DNA of 7,596 nt from Planctomycetaceae bacterium (GTDB lineage Bacteria > Planctomycetota > Planctomycetia > Planctomycetales > Planctomycetaceae): positions 1 to 7,596 of the forward strand of contig JAGQQT010000188.1 in the NCBI GenBank assembly GCA_020426065.1, read 5' to 3'. The notes below the pieces were generated by a model that worked only from the letters and a program-made list of their open reading frames with translations, was not told the DNA's origin and did no database searches. The stretch's first letter is position 1. Every line of letters begins with the position of its first letter. Both the position numbers and the translations under genes were made by a program. Below are positions 1 through 6,810 of this stretch, one piece after another.

Positions 1-16
1 GAGGAACCGGAAAATA

Positions 17-2419
17 TCAGGCCGACTTTTGTTCCTTCTGCGCTTCCGGATAGACAATGCGGCCATGGTGCATGCTGATCAGCGATTTGATGAGTGATTC
101 TTCGATCTGCTTGATTTCACTCAGCTTGAGAGAACATTCATCAAACTGGCCATCCAGCAGACGTTTCATGGTCAACTGATGAACAAGTGTACGAATCCGG
201 GCCGGAGTCGGTTCACTCAGAGTTCGGCTGGCCGATTCCACACAGTCCGCCAGCATTAAAATTCCGGCCTCGCGAGACTGAGGTTTGGGGCCGGGATAAC
301 GGAAGGCCGCCTCTTCCACATCCTGCCTGTGATCAGGATCGGCATCTGCTTTCTTGCTGGCCGCGTGATAAAAGTATTCAACCAGTGTTGTACCATGATG
401 CTGTTCAATGAAATCGATCAGTGCCTGGGGCAGATGATATTCCTCCGCCAGTTCCACGCCATCTTTCACATGCCCGATGATAATGAGCGTGCTCATGGCG
501 GGGGCCAGGGTATCGTGCCGGTTTGCGGCTCCGGCTGGTCGATTTTCAATGAAGTATTCTGCCTTTGGAATTTTACCGACATCGTGGAAATAGGCACCCA
601 CGCGAACCAGCAATCCATCCGCTCCAATCACCTTTGCTGCGGCTTCAGCAATCGTGGCCAGGGCAATGGAGTGGTTATAAGTCCCCGGTGCCCGACGAAC
701 CAGTTCCTGAAGCAGGGGGTGAGAAGGATCGCTCATTTCCAGCAGACTGATTCCCGTGACAACTCCAAACGTGGATTCAATAAACGGCAGGCTCCCCGCC
801 AGAATGAACCCGGCCAGAACGCACCAGCCCGCATTTTTCAGGCACAATTGCAGCAGAGTCTGATCAAACCAGAACAGCAGACCGCCAGATGGGTACACCA
901 GAACTTCCATACCCCAGGAGACTACAAACGTAGCCAGCCCGGCCAGAAACCCGGCCTTGATGATGGTTGAGCGGGACTGCACCCGCTTCAGGCAGATGAT
1001 CGAGGTAACTGCTGCAGCCATGATGGCAGTAAACTGTACCATGTTCATGCGGGTGGACATCACGATCAGCAGGCTGAGGAACAGCGAAGTGACGATCGCC
1101 ATCCGCTGATTGAATGCAATGGCCACAATCATGGCGGTTGCCGCCACGACGGCCACTTCTCCCCGCACAGGATCGAAAGAAGCCAGACGTCCAAACAGGG
1201 CCGCTACCACAATGACAGTCAGAAAGACGGTGAAACGTGGCCAGCTGAGAATGACTCCCGGTTCAAAACGGACCAGATACCAGGTTACGAAAATCATCAG
1301 GACCGAGACCATCAGAAACACAATGGCACTGCGGGCCAGACGTGCATCCCAGGTAAAATGGTCCAGTGAAGCTTTATACTGAGCCCACAACGTGTTGAGC
1401 AGGTTCTGGTCAATGACACCATCTGGAGGCAGAAACTCGTCCCCTTCATTGATCAGGTCATAAACCGGCTCAACCCGTTCTCCAGCAAATCGCCGGGCCC
1501 GCTGGGTGCTGGCCTGATCGTATTCCAGAGTGGGGCGGACCTGATTTCGCATCCAGTTGGTCAGTGGAGCCCGAATGATGTCCAGCCGGGGGAAGTCCGA
1601 CCAGCGTTGACCAAGGAACCCGGCGTCATTCAAAAGGTCACTGAGGGAAACATCTGTAATACTGGCAGCCATCCAGATTTCCGTATCCTCCAGCGGATTG
1701 GGCTTCGGCAGATTGACCTGTGAATTCACGATGGCCAGGGGAGAATCGAGTCCCAGGTCGCGCCGGGCCAGATCTTTCGGGTTGATCAAACCTGTTTTCA
1801 GCAATGGCTGGATGAAACGGGAGTACTCGTCAATGATGCTGGAGATATGAGTCTCAGATTGCCGGGCATCCAGAGGTGTAATCGCCTCACGTAACTGCTG
1901 ATACCGGAACTGGGCATCATCATTGGCGGTGAGGGCACTTCCGTTGCCGGAATCAGTTGGCTGGATGGTTGTCAGATTCACCTGACCGGAAAGGCCAAAC
2001 GCTTCTCGAATCTCCAGAGAAAGATGTTCCAGCGATTCCGATTCTGCTATTGCACCGAGAGCCGCTTTCAGCCGCTCCGGAGAATTCCGCAGGGTTTCCG
2101 GATCATTCCGAAAAATGAGCGGCACCATCCGCTCACGTTCTTTGGCCAGCCGCGATGTTTCAAAGTTGTTGATGACTTCAAACGTACTGCGTGCCGCCAG
2201 TCCATCCGGAAACCGATCCCCATTTCGATAGGGAAACGGATAGACCCAGCCGGACAATACAACCACAATCGCGATTGTGGCCAGCAGTCCTGTACTGAAC
2301 TGCAGAAGTCGTCCTCGTTGATATTTAAGCGAGAAGAACTGCCGCACCGAGGTGCTTCCACCTCGATGCGTGACTTTCCGGGTCACCCGGGATCGTTTTT
2401 GTGTGCCAAAAAGTTTCAT
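17..2419 (-). CDS. pgpH: PgpH/YqfF-type 7TM-HD phosphohydrolase (probable c-di-AMP phosphodiesterase)
   Basis: Complete 800-residue inner-membrane protein with the full 7TM-HD architecture. A basic N-terminus precedes a first membrane helix (about 40-60). A large extracytoplasmic domain follows (about 61-362), then seven hydrophobic helices (about 363-382, 394-413, 420-436, 439-455, 460-477, 486-508, 529-548) and a cytoplasmic HD domain (about 565-790). The metal-ligand pattern is intact: H583 in YNHS, H612-D613 in FHDVGKI, H650, H674-H675 in EQHHG and D725 in MLADCVES. In Listeria PgpH this domain hydrolyses c-di-AMP to pApA; that substrate is inferred here from the family. The ATG at 2419 is the only ATG after an in-frame stop just upstream, but it has no clear Shine-Dalgarno sequence. 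It lies 93 bp downstream of phoH on the same strand and is probably cotranscribed with it. That gap holds only a small GGGAA/TTCCC hairpin (2477-2490) with no T-tract. The next gene, expected to be ybeY by family context, is outside the window. Confidence 0.93.
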   Translation of the reverse strand: MKLFGTQKRSRVTRKVTHRGGSTSVRQFFSLKYQRGRLLQFSTGLLATIAIVVVLSGWVYPFPYRNGDRFPDGLAARSTFEVINNFETSRLAKERERMVPLIFRNDPETLRNSPERLKAALGAIAESESLEHLSLEIREAFGLSGQVNLTTIQPTDSGNGSALTANDDAQFRYQQLREAITPLDARQSETHISSIIDEYSRFIQPLLKTGLINPKDLARRDLGLDSPLAIVNSQVNLPKPNPLEDTEIWMAASITDVSLSDLLNDAGFLGQRWSDFPRLDIIRAPLTNWMRNQVRPTLEYDQASTQRARRFAGERVEPVYDLINEGDEFLPPDGVIDQNLLNTLWAQYKASLDHFTWDARLARSAIVFLMVSVLMIFVTWYLVRFEPGVILSWPRFTVFLTVIVVAALFGRLASFDPVRGEVAVVAATAMIVAIAFNQRMAIVTSLFLSLLIVMSTRMNMVQFTAIMAAAVTSIICLKRVQSRSTIIKAGFLAGLATFVVSWGMEVLVYPSGGLLFWFDQTLLQLCLKNAGWCVLAGFILAGSLPFIESTFGVVTGISLLEMSDPSHPLLQELVRRAPGTYNHSIALATIAEAAAKVIGADGLLVRVGAYFHDVGKIPKAEYFIENRPAGAANRHDTLAPAMSTLIIIGHVKDGVELAEEYHLPQALIDFIEQHHGTTLVEYFYHAASKKADADPDHRQDVEEAAFRYPGPKPQSREAGILMLADCVESASRTLSEPTPARIRTLVHQLTMKRLLDGQFDECSLKLSEIKQIEESLIKSLISMHHGRIVYPEAQKEQKSA

Positions 2420-2512
2420 CAGCAGTCGTGATCAAATGGCAGTATTTCTCATTCGCACAGGAAGTTCAGCCAGAATGGGAAGACGTTCCCCAGGCAGGTG
2501 ACGAATGAAAAA

Positions 2513-3475
2513 TCATTTCGATGAGACCCCGTTTTCCGTATTGGTATCATAGGCTTTTACGATCTCCCGTACGAGTCGATGCCGGACAATATCGCGACCA
2601 TCCAGATGGATTGTGGCAATTCCCGGAATCCCTTTCAGACGAGTCATCGCATCAGTCAAACCACTCGGAACATGAGCAGGGAGGTCATTTTGGGTTAAAT
2701 CCCCCGTGATCACAATTCTGGACCCATTTCCCATGCGTGTCAAAAACATCTTCATCTGGGTAATAGTTGAGTTTTGTGCCTCATCCAGAATCATGAAGGT
2801 TTCATTCAGTGTACGTCCCCGCATAAAGGCGAGCGGCACAATTTCTATGACATCATGTTCCATGTAACGCTGAACAGTCTCAAAATCGAGCATATCGCGC
2901 AGGGCGTCCAGTAGCGGACGGATAAACGGATTAACCTTGGCGAGCATATCTCCTGGCAGAAAACCGAGTTTTTCACCTGCTTCAACAGCTGGTCGGACCA
3001 GTACGATTTTCCGGATTTCTTCGCGTCTCAATGCTTCCAGTGCCATGGCGACTGCCAGGAAAGTTTTTCCCGATCCTGCCGGTCCAGCACAAAATACCAG
3101 ATCGTTATCCCGGATGGCGTGCATGTACCGCGCCTGACCCCGGGTTTGCGGGACAATGGACCCAGCCTGAATGGGCGTCAAATGCGGCTGGCCAGCCTCA
3201 TCTACATCCGGTGGTGGCAGTGGAGCACGATTCTTCAACACCTGCTCGACCTCTTTTTCTGTCAACTGGTGACGGTTTTTCACGGTGCGTTGAAGTTCTC
3301 CAATCACTTCCGAGGCATAGGCCACTTGTGATCGCTGTTCGCCCCCAATGTGAATTTCATTACCAGTTGCCGTGATCGTTACTGGAATGGCACGTTGGAT
3401 CTGACGCAAATGGGCATCCTGATGCCCGAAGATCAGGCGAATCTGTTCGGATGGCACCTCGATCGTTTTATGCAA
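2513..3475 (-). CDS. phoH: PhoH/YbeZ family ATPase
   Basis: Cytoplasmic P-loop ATPase of the PhoH-like family, 320 residues from the chosen start. The N-terminal part (about 6-60) resembles the small KH-like domain seen in PhoH proteins, including FGHQDAHL and TGNEIHI. The ATPase part has Walker A GPAGSGKT (131-138), the family motif VRPAVEAGEKLGFLPGD (160-176), Walker B FMILDEAQN (227-235) and GRDIVRH (293-299). Family members are linked to RNA metabolism and often work beside YbeY; the precise role is not established. I chose the TTG at 3475 because AAGGAG lies 9 nt upstream and the family-conserved sequence begins right after it. The frame stays open further up, and a TTG at 3571 would add 32 Ser/Thr-rich residues (352 total). 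That TTG has no visible ribosome-binding site, and no ATG exists in the 5' part of the frame. The gene is first of a likely phoH-pgpH operon, divergent from the ATPase gene at 3823. Confidence 0.93.
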   Translation of the reverse strand: MHKTIEVPSEQIRLIFGHQDAHLRQIQRAIPVTITATGNEIHIGGEQRSQVAYASEVIGELQRTVKNRHQLTEKEVEQVLKNRAPLPPPDVDEAGQPHLTPIQAGSIVPQTRGQARYMHAIRDNDLVFCAGPAGSGKTFLAVAMALEALRREEIRKIVLVRPAVEAGEKLGFLPGDMLAKVNPFIRPLLDALRDMLDFETVQRYMEHDVIEIVPLAFMRGRTLNETFMILDEAQNSTITQMKMFLTRMGNGSRIVITGDLTQNDLPAHVPSGLTDAMTRLKGIPGIATIHLDGRDIVRHRLVREIVKAYDTNTENGVSSK

Positions 3476-3484
3476 TGTTTTGAA

Positions 3485-3490
3485 CTCCTT
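3485..3490 (-). promoter_or_regulatory. Shine-Dalgarno AAGGAG deciding the phoH TTG start
   Basis: On the minus strand AAGGAG is followed by TTCAAAACA and then TTG at 3475-3473. The spacing is 9 nt, and the match to the anti-Shine-Dalgarno sequence is the best seen at any start in this window. It falls inside the longer open frame, which argues that the extra N-terminal residues of that frame are not translated, or that two start sites are used. Confidence 0.6.
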
Positions 3491-3641
3491 GTTTGATGAA
3501 CCTGACTCCAGAGTGCAGACCAGGGTCTTATATGAATTATCCGTTTCGGATGTCCCGGATTCAACTGCCAATGCTGCTGAGGCCAGATTCAGCAGGGAAC
3601 AGTCGTCAATCAGATCATGTTCGATTCATACGTTCCTGATC

Positions 3642-3670
3642 ACTCTTCCCTGACTCAAGCCCGGTGTCAA
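3642..3670 (-). promoter_or_regulatory. Candidate sigma-70-like promoter for phoH
   Basis: Read on the minus strand, a perfect TTGACA (3670-3665) is followed by a 17-nt spacer and AAGAGT (3647-3642), which matches only 3 of 6 bases of the TATAAT consensus. It points at phoH and lies about 165 bp upstream of the preferred TTG start. Planctomycete promoters are poorly defined, so this rests on the -35 match and the correct spacing only. Confidence 0.3.
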
Positions 3671-3822
3671 TTTTGCCGATTGTGACGATAGCGTAGCTGC
3701 TGTATGGAGCGGGGACACTCTGGAGACTTGCGGTACTAGCCACAAAATCTACCTGGTCTCCCTATCTTTCCATCGGCTTTCTCTAAAGGATTGGACACCA
3801 TCCACACAGGGATGTTCGTCGT

Positions 3823-5421
3823 ATGTATGAAACTCATTTTCACCTACGGAAGCGCCCCTTTTCGGCCGCACCTGATTCCCGCCTGGCTTACTATTCCGGG
3901 TCATTTACCCGCAGCATGATTGCTCTGGAGCGAACGATCAGGCATGGTGCCGGAATTGGCCTGTTGACGGGAGCCAGTGGACTGGGGAAGACACTGCTCT
4001 GTCAGACACTTGCAGAAAAGCTGGCAGACAATCCCATACCTGTGTTGTTGCTGACCGCCAGTTTTCAGAAGCCGGCAGATCTGCTGCAGGCGATTCTGTT
4101 CGAACTCCGCCGACCTTATCGACACTTGAGTGAGCAGGAATTACGCCTGGAACTGGTCGCTTATGGTCGGGAACTCGCCGGTTACAATTCCGGGATTGCC
4201 ATTATCGTGGATGAGGCACATTTGCTCCCCGAGCCGGTCCTGGAAGAACTCCGCTCATTGACAAATTTCGTCTGCCGTTCCCGGCCCGTGTTCCGCGTGG
4301 TGTTGAGTGGACAGACCGTTCTGGAAGAAATCCTGACCCGCAGCAGCCTCTCGGCACTGAATCAGAAGCTGGAGTGTCATTGTTGCCTGGATCCGCTCAC
4401 GCAGCAGGAGTCGGTCTCCCTGCTGATGACACGTGTGGAAAAAGCAGGTGGTGATCTGTTACAGATGTTTCAGGAATCAGCCATTGAATACGCTGTCATC
4501 GCCGCTGATGGAAACCCCCGTTGCCTGAATCATCTTTGTGATCTGGCCAGTCTGATGGCCTATCAGCAGGATGAACCGCAAGTGACGGTTCCACTTTTGA
4601 AGAAAGCTCTGGATGAACTCCAGACACTTCCGCTGCACTGGGTCATCCCGTCAGATTCCATCTCAGGCAATGTGAAAACGGCATCAGATCCCGTTGCTGA
4701 AATTCCTGTTCAAAGACCAGCACCACCTCTGGCCGCACAAACTGCACATGCTGTGGAATCAGGCGTCTGGGAAGTCGGTGCTGATCTGGATGAGCCAACA
4801 GTAGCTCCAGCACCAGTTGCTGCACCGAATGTGGAACACAGGAAGTTAGCAGATATTGCCGTTACAACTCATTCTGCTAACTTGCAGGATGACGAATTCG
4901 AAGATGGCATTGAAGATGCCATTGCCGAACAGATGGCAGAGATCGAACTGGATCAGGTCACTGTTCCTAAAGCAGCTGCCGTTAAAACAAAGGATGAATG
5001 CTCTGCCAACACAGCTAACCATTGCACGGGTGAATGCGACAACGGGTGTTGCCAGGAGGAACTGGATGCCAGCCAATCGGAGTTTGTGGATTCCGTCATC
5101 GAATTGGAATCGGATGAGAAGCCTTCAGAGATGATTCCTATCATTGATAACTACGCCATGCTGGATGCCAGAAGAAAAGGCCAGTTATCGAGCATTGTTG
5201 GGTCTACGTGTGTGACTCAAGTGACGGCGCAGGATCATGAAATCGAATCCCGGATTGCCCAGTCAGTGATCGATCTGCGTGCGGAAATCGATTCAGGGTT
5301 AGTTTACCAGGACGACGATTACGTTCCCCATCCCGATGACTTTTACAGTGAACCGGTCGATTCATTGACCGCTGGAACGGATGTTGTCGAACTCGACGAC
5401 GAAGTGGATGACGACTTCTGA
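3823..5421 (+). CDS. ExeA/GspA-like AAA+ ATPase with a long acidic, Cys-bearing C-terminal tail
   Basis: A 532-residue protein, probably cytoplasmic, with no signal peptide and no membrane helix. Residues 1-270 form an AAA+ module of the ExeA/GspA/TniB-like type. The N-terminal MYETHFHLRKRPFSAAPD matches the usual start of this family. Walker A is GASGLGKT (50-57), Walker B IIVDEAH (127-133), the sensor-1-like strand FRVVLSGQ (157-164) and the sensor-2-like GNPRCLNHL (230-238). Classical ExeA/GspA proteins continue into a membrane helix and a peptidoglycan-binding domain; here residues 275-532 are instead Pro/Ala-rich and then strongly acidic, ending DDEVDDDF. The tail holds C393, C401, C405, C409 and C410. 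A last segment (about 438-500) looks more ordered. The gene stands alone on the plus strand, with no secretion or pilus genes and no transposase nearby, so its partner is unknown. The start at 3823 fits the family N-terminus, with AGGGA 10 nt upstream. ATP binding is well supported; the cellular role is not. Confidence 0.88.
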   Translation: MYETHFHLRKRPFSAAPDSRLAYYSGSFTRSMIALERTIRHGAGIGLLTGASGLGKTLLCQTLAEKLADNPIPVLLLTASFQKPADLLQAILFELRRPYRHLSEQELRLELVAYGRELAGYNSGIAIIVDEAHLLPEPVLEELRSLTNFVCRSRPVFRVVLSGQTVLEEILTRSSLSALNQKLECHCCLDPLTQQESVSLLMTRVEKAGGDLLQMFQESAIEYAVIAADGNPRCLNHLCDLASLMAYQQDEPQVTVPLLKKALDELQTLPLHWVIPSDSISGNVKTASDPVAEIPVQRPAPPLAAQTAHAVESGVWEVGADLDEPTVAPAPVAAPNVEHRKLADIAVTTHSANLQDDEFEDGIEDAIAEQMAEIELDQVTVPKAAAVKTKDECSANTANHCTGECDNGCCQEELDASQSEFVDSVIELESDEKPSEMIPIIDNYAMLDARRKGQLSSIVGSTCVTQVTAQDHEIESRIAQSVIDLRAEIDSGLVYQDDDYVPHPDDFYSEPVDSLTAGTDVVELDDEVDDDF

Positions 5422-5458
5422 TGTTTGGCGTCGGAATGGACGAGCCAATGCGGACTGC

Positions 5459-6007
5459 TCAATCCATTGACTTTGCCAACGCATTTCGAATCGCCTCAGA
5501 GATCGATTCTCTTGAGTCGTCATTCCAGACGATCAGGCCATCGGTTCCGATCACCCATGTGGCGGGTGTATATTCTGCCTCCAGGCCGAGCAGAGTCTCA
5601 ATTGCGAAGTAACCGTTTGGCCAGTTGGCTCCTGTTTTCTTCAGATAGGCTTCGATCTGCGGTAATGCGTCAGGGGGATCGGATGTGAGTCCGAGAAACA
5701 CCACCTGATCCTGGTCGGCAAATTCCTGCTGAACTTCGACCAGTTCCTGCGTAGCCTTCAGACAGGGCAGGCAGTAACACGACCAGGCTTCAACAACCAG
5801 AACTTTTCCGGTGAGATCACCTGGTTCCCCATTGACCCAGCCTGCCGCCTGAATTGCTGGAGCATGCTTTCCGACTGCCAGCCCACTCAATCCGCTGGGA
5901 ATCAGGTTTGGTTGTCCCAGGAGATATCCCAGCCAGAGAAGCAGAATCAGTCCGATTCCCACTAATGGCCAGCTTGTACTGCGAACCGTTTTCGACTCAG
6001 CTGACAT
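5459..6007 (-). CDS. Membrane-anchored TlpA-like thioredoxin-fold protein
   Basis: A 182-residue protein of the TlpA/ResA/AhpC-TSA-like redoxin group. An uncleaved N-terminal anchor or signal (hydrophobic 13-31) places the domain outside the cytoplasmic membrane. The thioredoxin domain spans about 46-180. It has strand KVLVVEAW, the active site C79-L-P-C82, a VVFLGLTSD strand (102-110) and the cis-proline loop TPATWVI with P148. It probably reduces or exchanges disulfides on exported proteins; the partner is unknown. An extra cysteine (C77) sits two residues before the active site, giving CYCLPC. The ATG at 6007 follows the methyltransferase stop by only 6 nt, in the same reading frame (TGA, two codons, ATG), so coupled translation is likely. 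The ribosome-binding site is weak. It is the last gene of the presumed mnmG operon and converges with the plus-strand ATPase gene, 37 bp away. Confidence 0.88.
   Translation of the reverse strand: MSAESKTVRSTSWPLVGIGLILLLWLGYLLGQPNLIPSGLSGLAVGKHAPAIQAAGWVNGEPGDLTGKVLVVEAWSCYCLPCLKATQELVEVQQEFADQDQVVFLGLTSDPPDALPQIEAYLKKTGANWPNGYFAIETLLGLEAEYTPATWVIGTDGLIVWNDDSRESISEAIRNALAKSMD
5495..5516. other. Small inverted repeat (hairpin) inside the 3' end of the thioredoxin gene
   Basis: CTCAGAGA (5495-5502) pairs with TCTCTTGAG (5508-5516) across a 5-nt TCGAT loop, giving 8 base pairs with one bulged T. It lies about 75 nt past the stop of the convergent ATPase gene. It has no T-tract on the plus strand, so a terminator role is only possible, not shown. 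It also encodes part of the thioredoxin C-terminus and may be chance. Confidence 0.2.
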
Positions 6008-6013
6008 TCCAGA

Positions 6014-6772
6014 TCAATCCGCTTTCCGTCGAGTAAAGATCATCAGATGCTGACGGGGCAGGTCATCGTAGGTTTTGGTATGTTCCAGGTTCAACCCGGG
6101 TTGAGTCATCTCAAGAATCGATTGTTTTTCGGACATTTTGTGAACCAGCTTGATCGGAACATCCGGATCTTCCAGTCGATATTCCACCAGGGCAATCCGC
6201 CCGCCTGGCCGTAAAGCCTGGGCCATGTTCAGGGCCATTTCGTACGGGAACTCGAACTCATGATAGACATCAACCATCAGGATCATGTCGACGCATTCCG
6301 GTTCGAGCTGCGGACTGTCCGGAACTCCCAGGTGAAGGTCGACATTCGTGATTTCCGTTTCTGCCATGCGGGCTTTGAGCCGTAAGAGCATTTCCTTCTG
6401 GATATCGACTGCAATCACTTTCCCTGTGGGGGCGACTTCCGGAGCCATCTGGAGAGTCAGCACGCCGCTCCCCGCTCCAATATCCGCCACCACATCTCCG
6501 GGCTTGAGCTTCAAAAGTTCAATCAGTTTGGACAGCCTTTCTTCTTCTTCCCGCTCCGGACGCTCCAGCCAGATGGCTGCCGGATGCCCCATGACATGCG
6601 CAATTTCCCGCCCCAGATAAAACTTGCCGATGCCATTCGGATCATGCTCCGCCCGGAATTCATAGCGGGGATCTTTGTCTGCTGCCGGCTCATCTGCCTG
6701 GAGCGGAGGGCAGATTGCCGTCATTGGAAACAGAATCAGAATCCACAACTTTGACTTCAGTGCGTTCAGCAT
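6014..6772 (-). CDS. Exported class I SAM-dependent methyltransferase
   Basis: 252 residues from the chosen ATG. The first 26 residues form a Sec-type signal: KSK, a hydrophobic core WILILFPMTAI, then a likely cleavage after PPLQA. The cysteine in TAIC lacks a proper lipobox, so a lipoprotein is less likely. The mature part is a Rossmann-fold methyltransferase. It has a family-typical lead-in FYLGREIAHVMGHPAA (51-66), motif I VADIGAGSGVLTL (95-107), the acidic ribose ligand D123 in VIAVDIQ, VDMILMVDVYHEF (161-173) and LRPGGRIALVEYR (187-199). The substrate is unknown; small molecules, quinone-like compounds or proteins are all possible. The ATG at 6772 is preferred over the in-frame TTG at 6787, because GGAAGGA lies 6 nt before the ATG and overlaps the TTG. 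The gene follows mnmG by 38 bp and precedes the thioredoxin gene by 6 bp. Confidence 0.85.
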   Translation of the reverse strand: MLNALKSKLWILILFPMTAICPPLQADEPAADKDPRYEFRAEHDPNGIGKFYLGREIAHVMGHPAAIWLERPEREEEERLSKLIELLKLKPGDVVADIGAGSGVLTLQMAPEVAPTGKVIAVDIQKEMLLRLKARMAETEITNVDLHLGVPDSPQLEPECVDMILMVDVYHEFEFPYEMALNMAQALRPGGRIALVEYRLEDPDVPIKLVHKMSEKQSILEMTQPGLNLEHTKTYDDLPRQHLMIFTRRKAD

Positions 6773-6777
6773 GCCAG

Positions 6778-6785
6778 TTCCTTCC
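6778..6785 (-). promoter_or_regulatory. Shine-Dalgarno GGAAGGAA of the methyltransferase gene
   Basis: On the minus strand GGAAGGA is followed by a 6-nt spacer and the ATG at 6772-6770. Because it overlaps the upstream in-frame TTG codon (6787-6785), it can serve only the ATG and so fixes the start of the signal peptide at MLNALKSK. Confidence 0.6.
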
Positions 6786-6810
6786 AAGTGCGTTGGTGAT
6801 CCAGAAAAGT

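Larger units (their letters stand above)
3476..3822. promoter_or_regulatory. Divergent intergenic region between phoH and the ExeA-like ATPase gene
   Basis: These 347 bp (251 bp if phoH starts at 3571) separate two divergent genes and must hold the 5' signals of both. Toward phoH there is TTGACA with a 17-nt spacer (see separate entry). Toward the ATPase gene a weak candidate is TTGTGA (3680-3685), 17 nt, then TATGGA (3703-3708), with TG two bases before the hexamer. A modest AGGGA (3808-3812) lies 10 nt before the ATG at 3823. Weak inverted repeats exist, such as GGAGAC (3722-3727) with GTCTCC (3756-3761), but none is long enough to call an operator. No RNA gene, riboswitch or convincing small ORF was recognised. 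Confidence 0.45.

Noticed and set aside
329..970. A 213-codon plus-strand open frame opposite the HD phosphohydrolase gene.
   Set aside because: It lies wholly antisense to a well-supported gene, its protein has no recognisable domain and a Gln/Arg-heavy composition typical of an antisense shadow, and no ribosome-binding site stands out.
2477..2490. Hairpin GGGAA-GACG-TTCCC between phoH and the HD gene, considered as a terminator.
   Set aside because: The stem is only 5 bp and no T-tract follows on the minus strand, so an intrinsic terminator separating the two genes is not supported.
3663..3798. Long-range inverted match GGTGTC (3663-3668) with GACACC (3793-3798) flanking the promoter region.
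   Set aside because: Six base pairs more than 120 bp apart are expected by chance and have no supporting context.
3823..4632. The ATPase considered as a TniB/IstB-type transposition helper.
   Set aside because: The AAA+ fold is related, but there is no transposase, resolvase, terminal repeat or target duplication nearby, and the long acidic tail does not fit TniB or IstB.
5421..5612. A 63-codon plus-strand frame whose ATG overlaps the ATPase stop as TGATG.
   Set aside because: The overlap suggests coupled translation, but almost the whole frame is antisense to the conserved C-terminus of the thioredoxin gene and the product matches nothing I recognise. Probably chance.
6770..6787. In-frame TTG at 6787 as the methyltransferase start.
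   Set aside because: The Shine-Dalgarno sequence overlaps this codon and is correctly placed for the ATG at 6772, which also gives a better signal peptide N-terminus.
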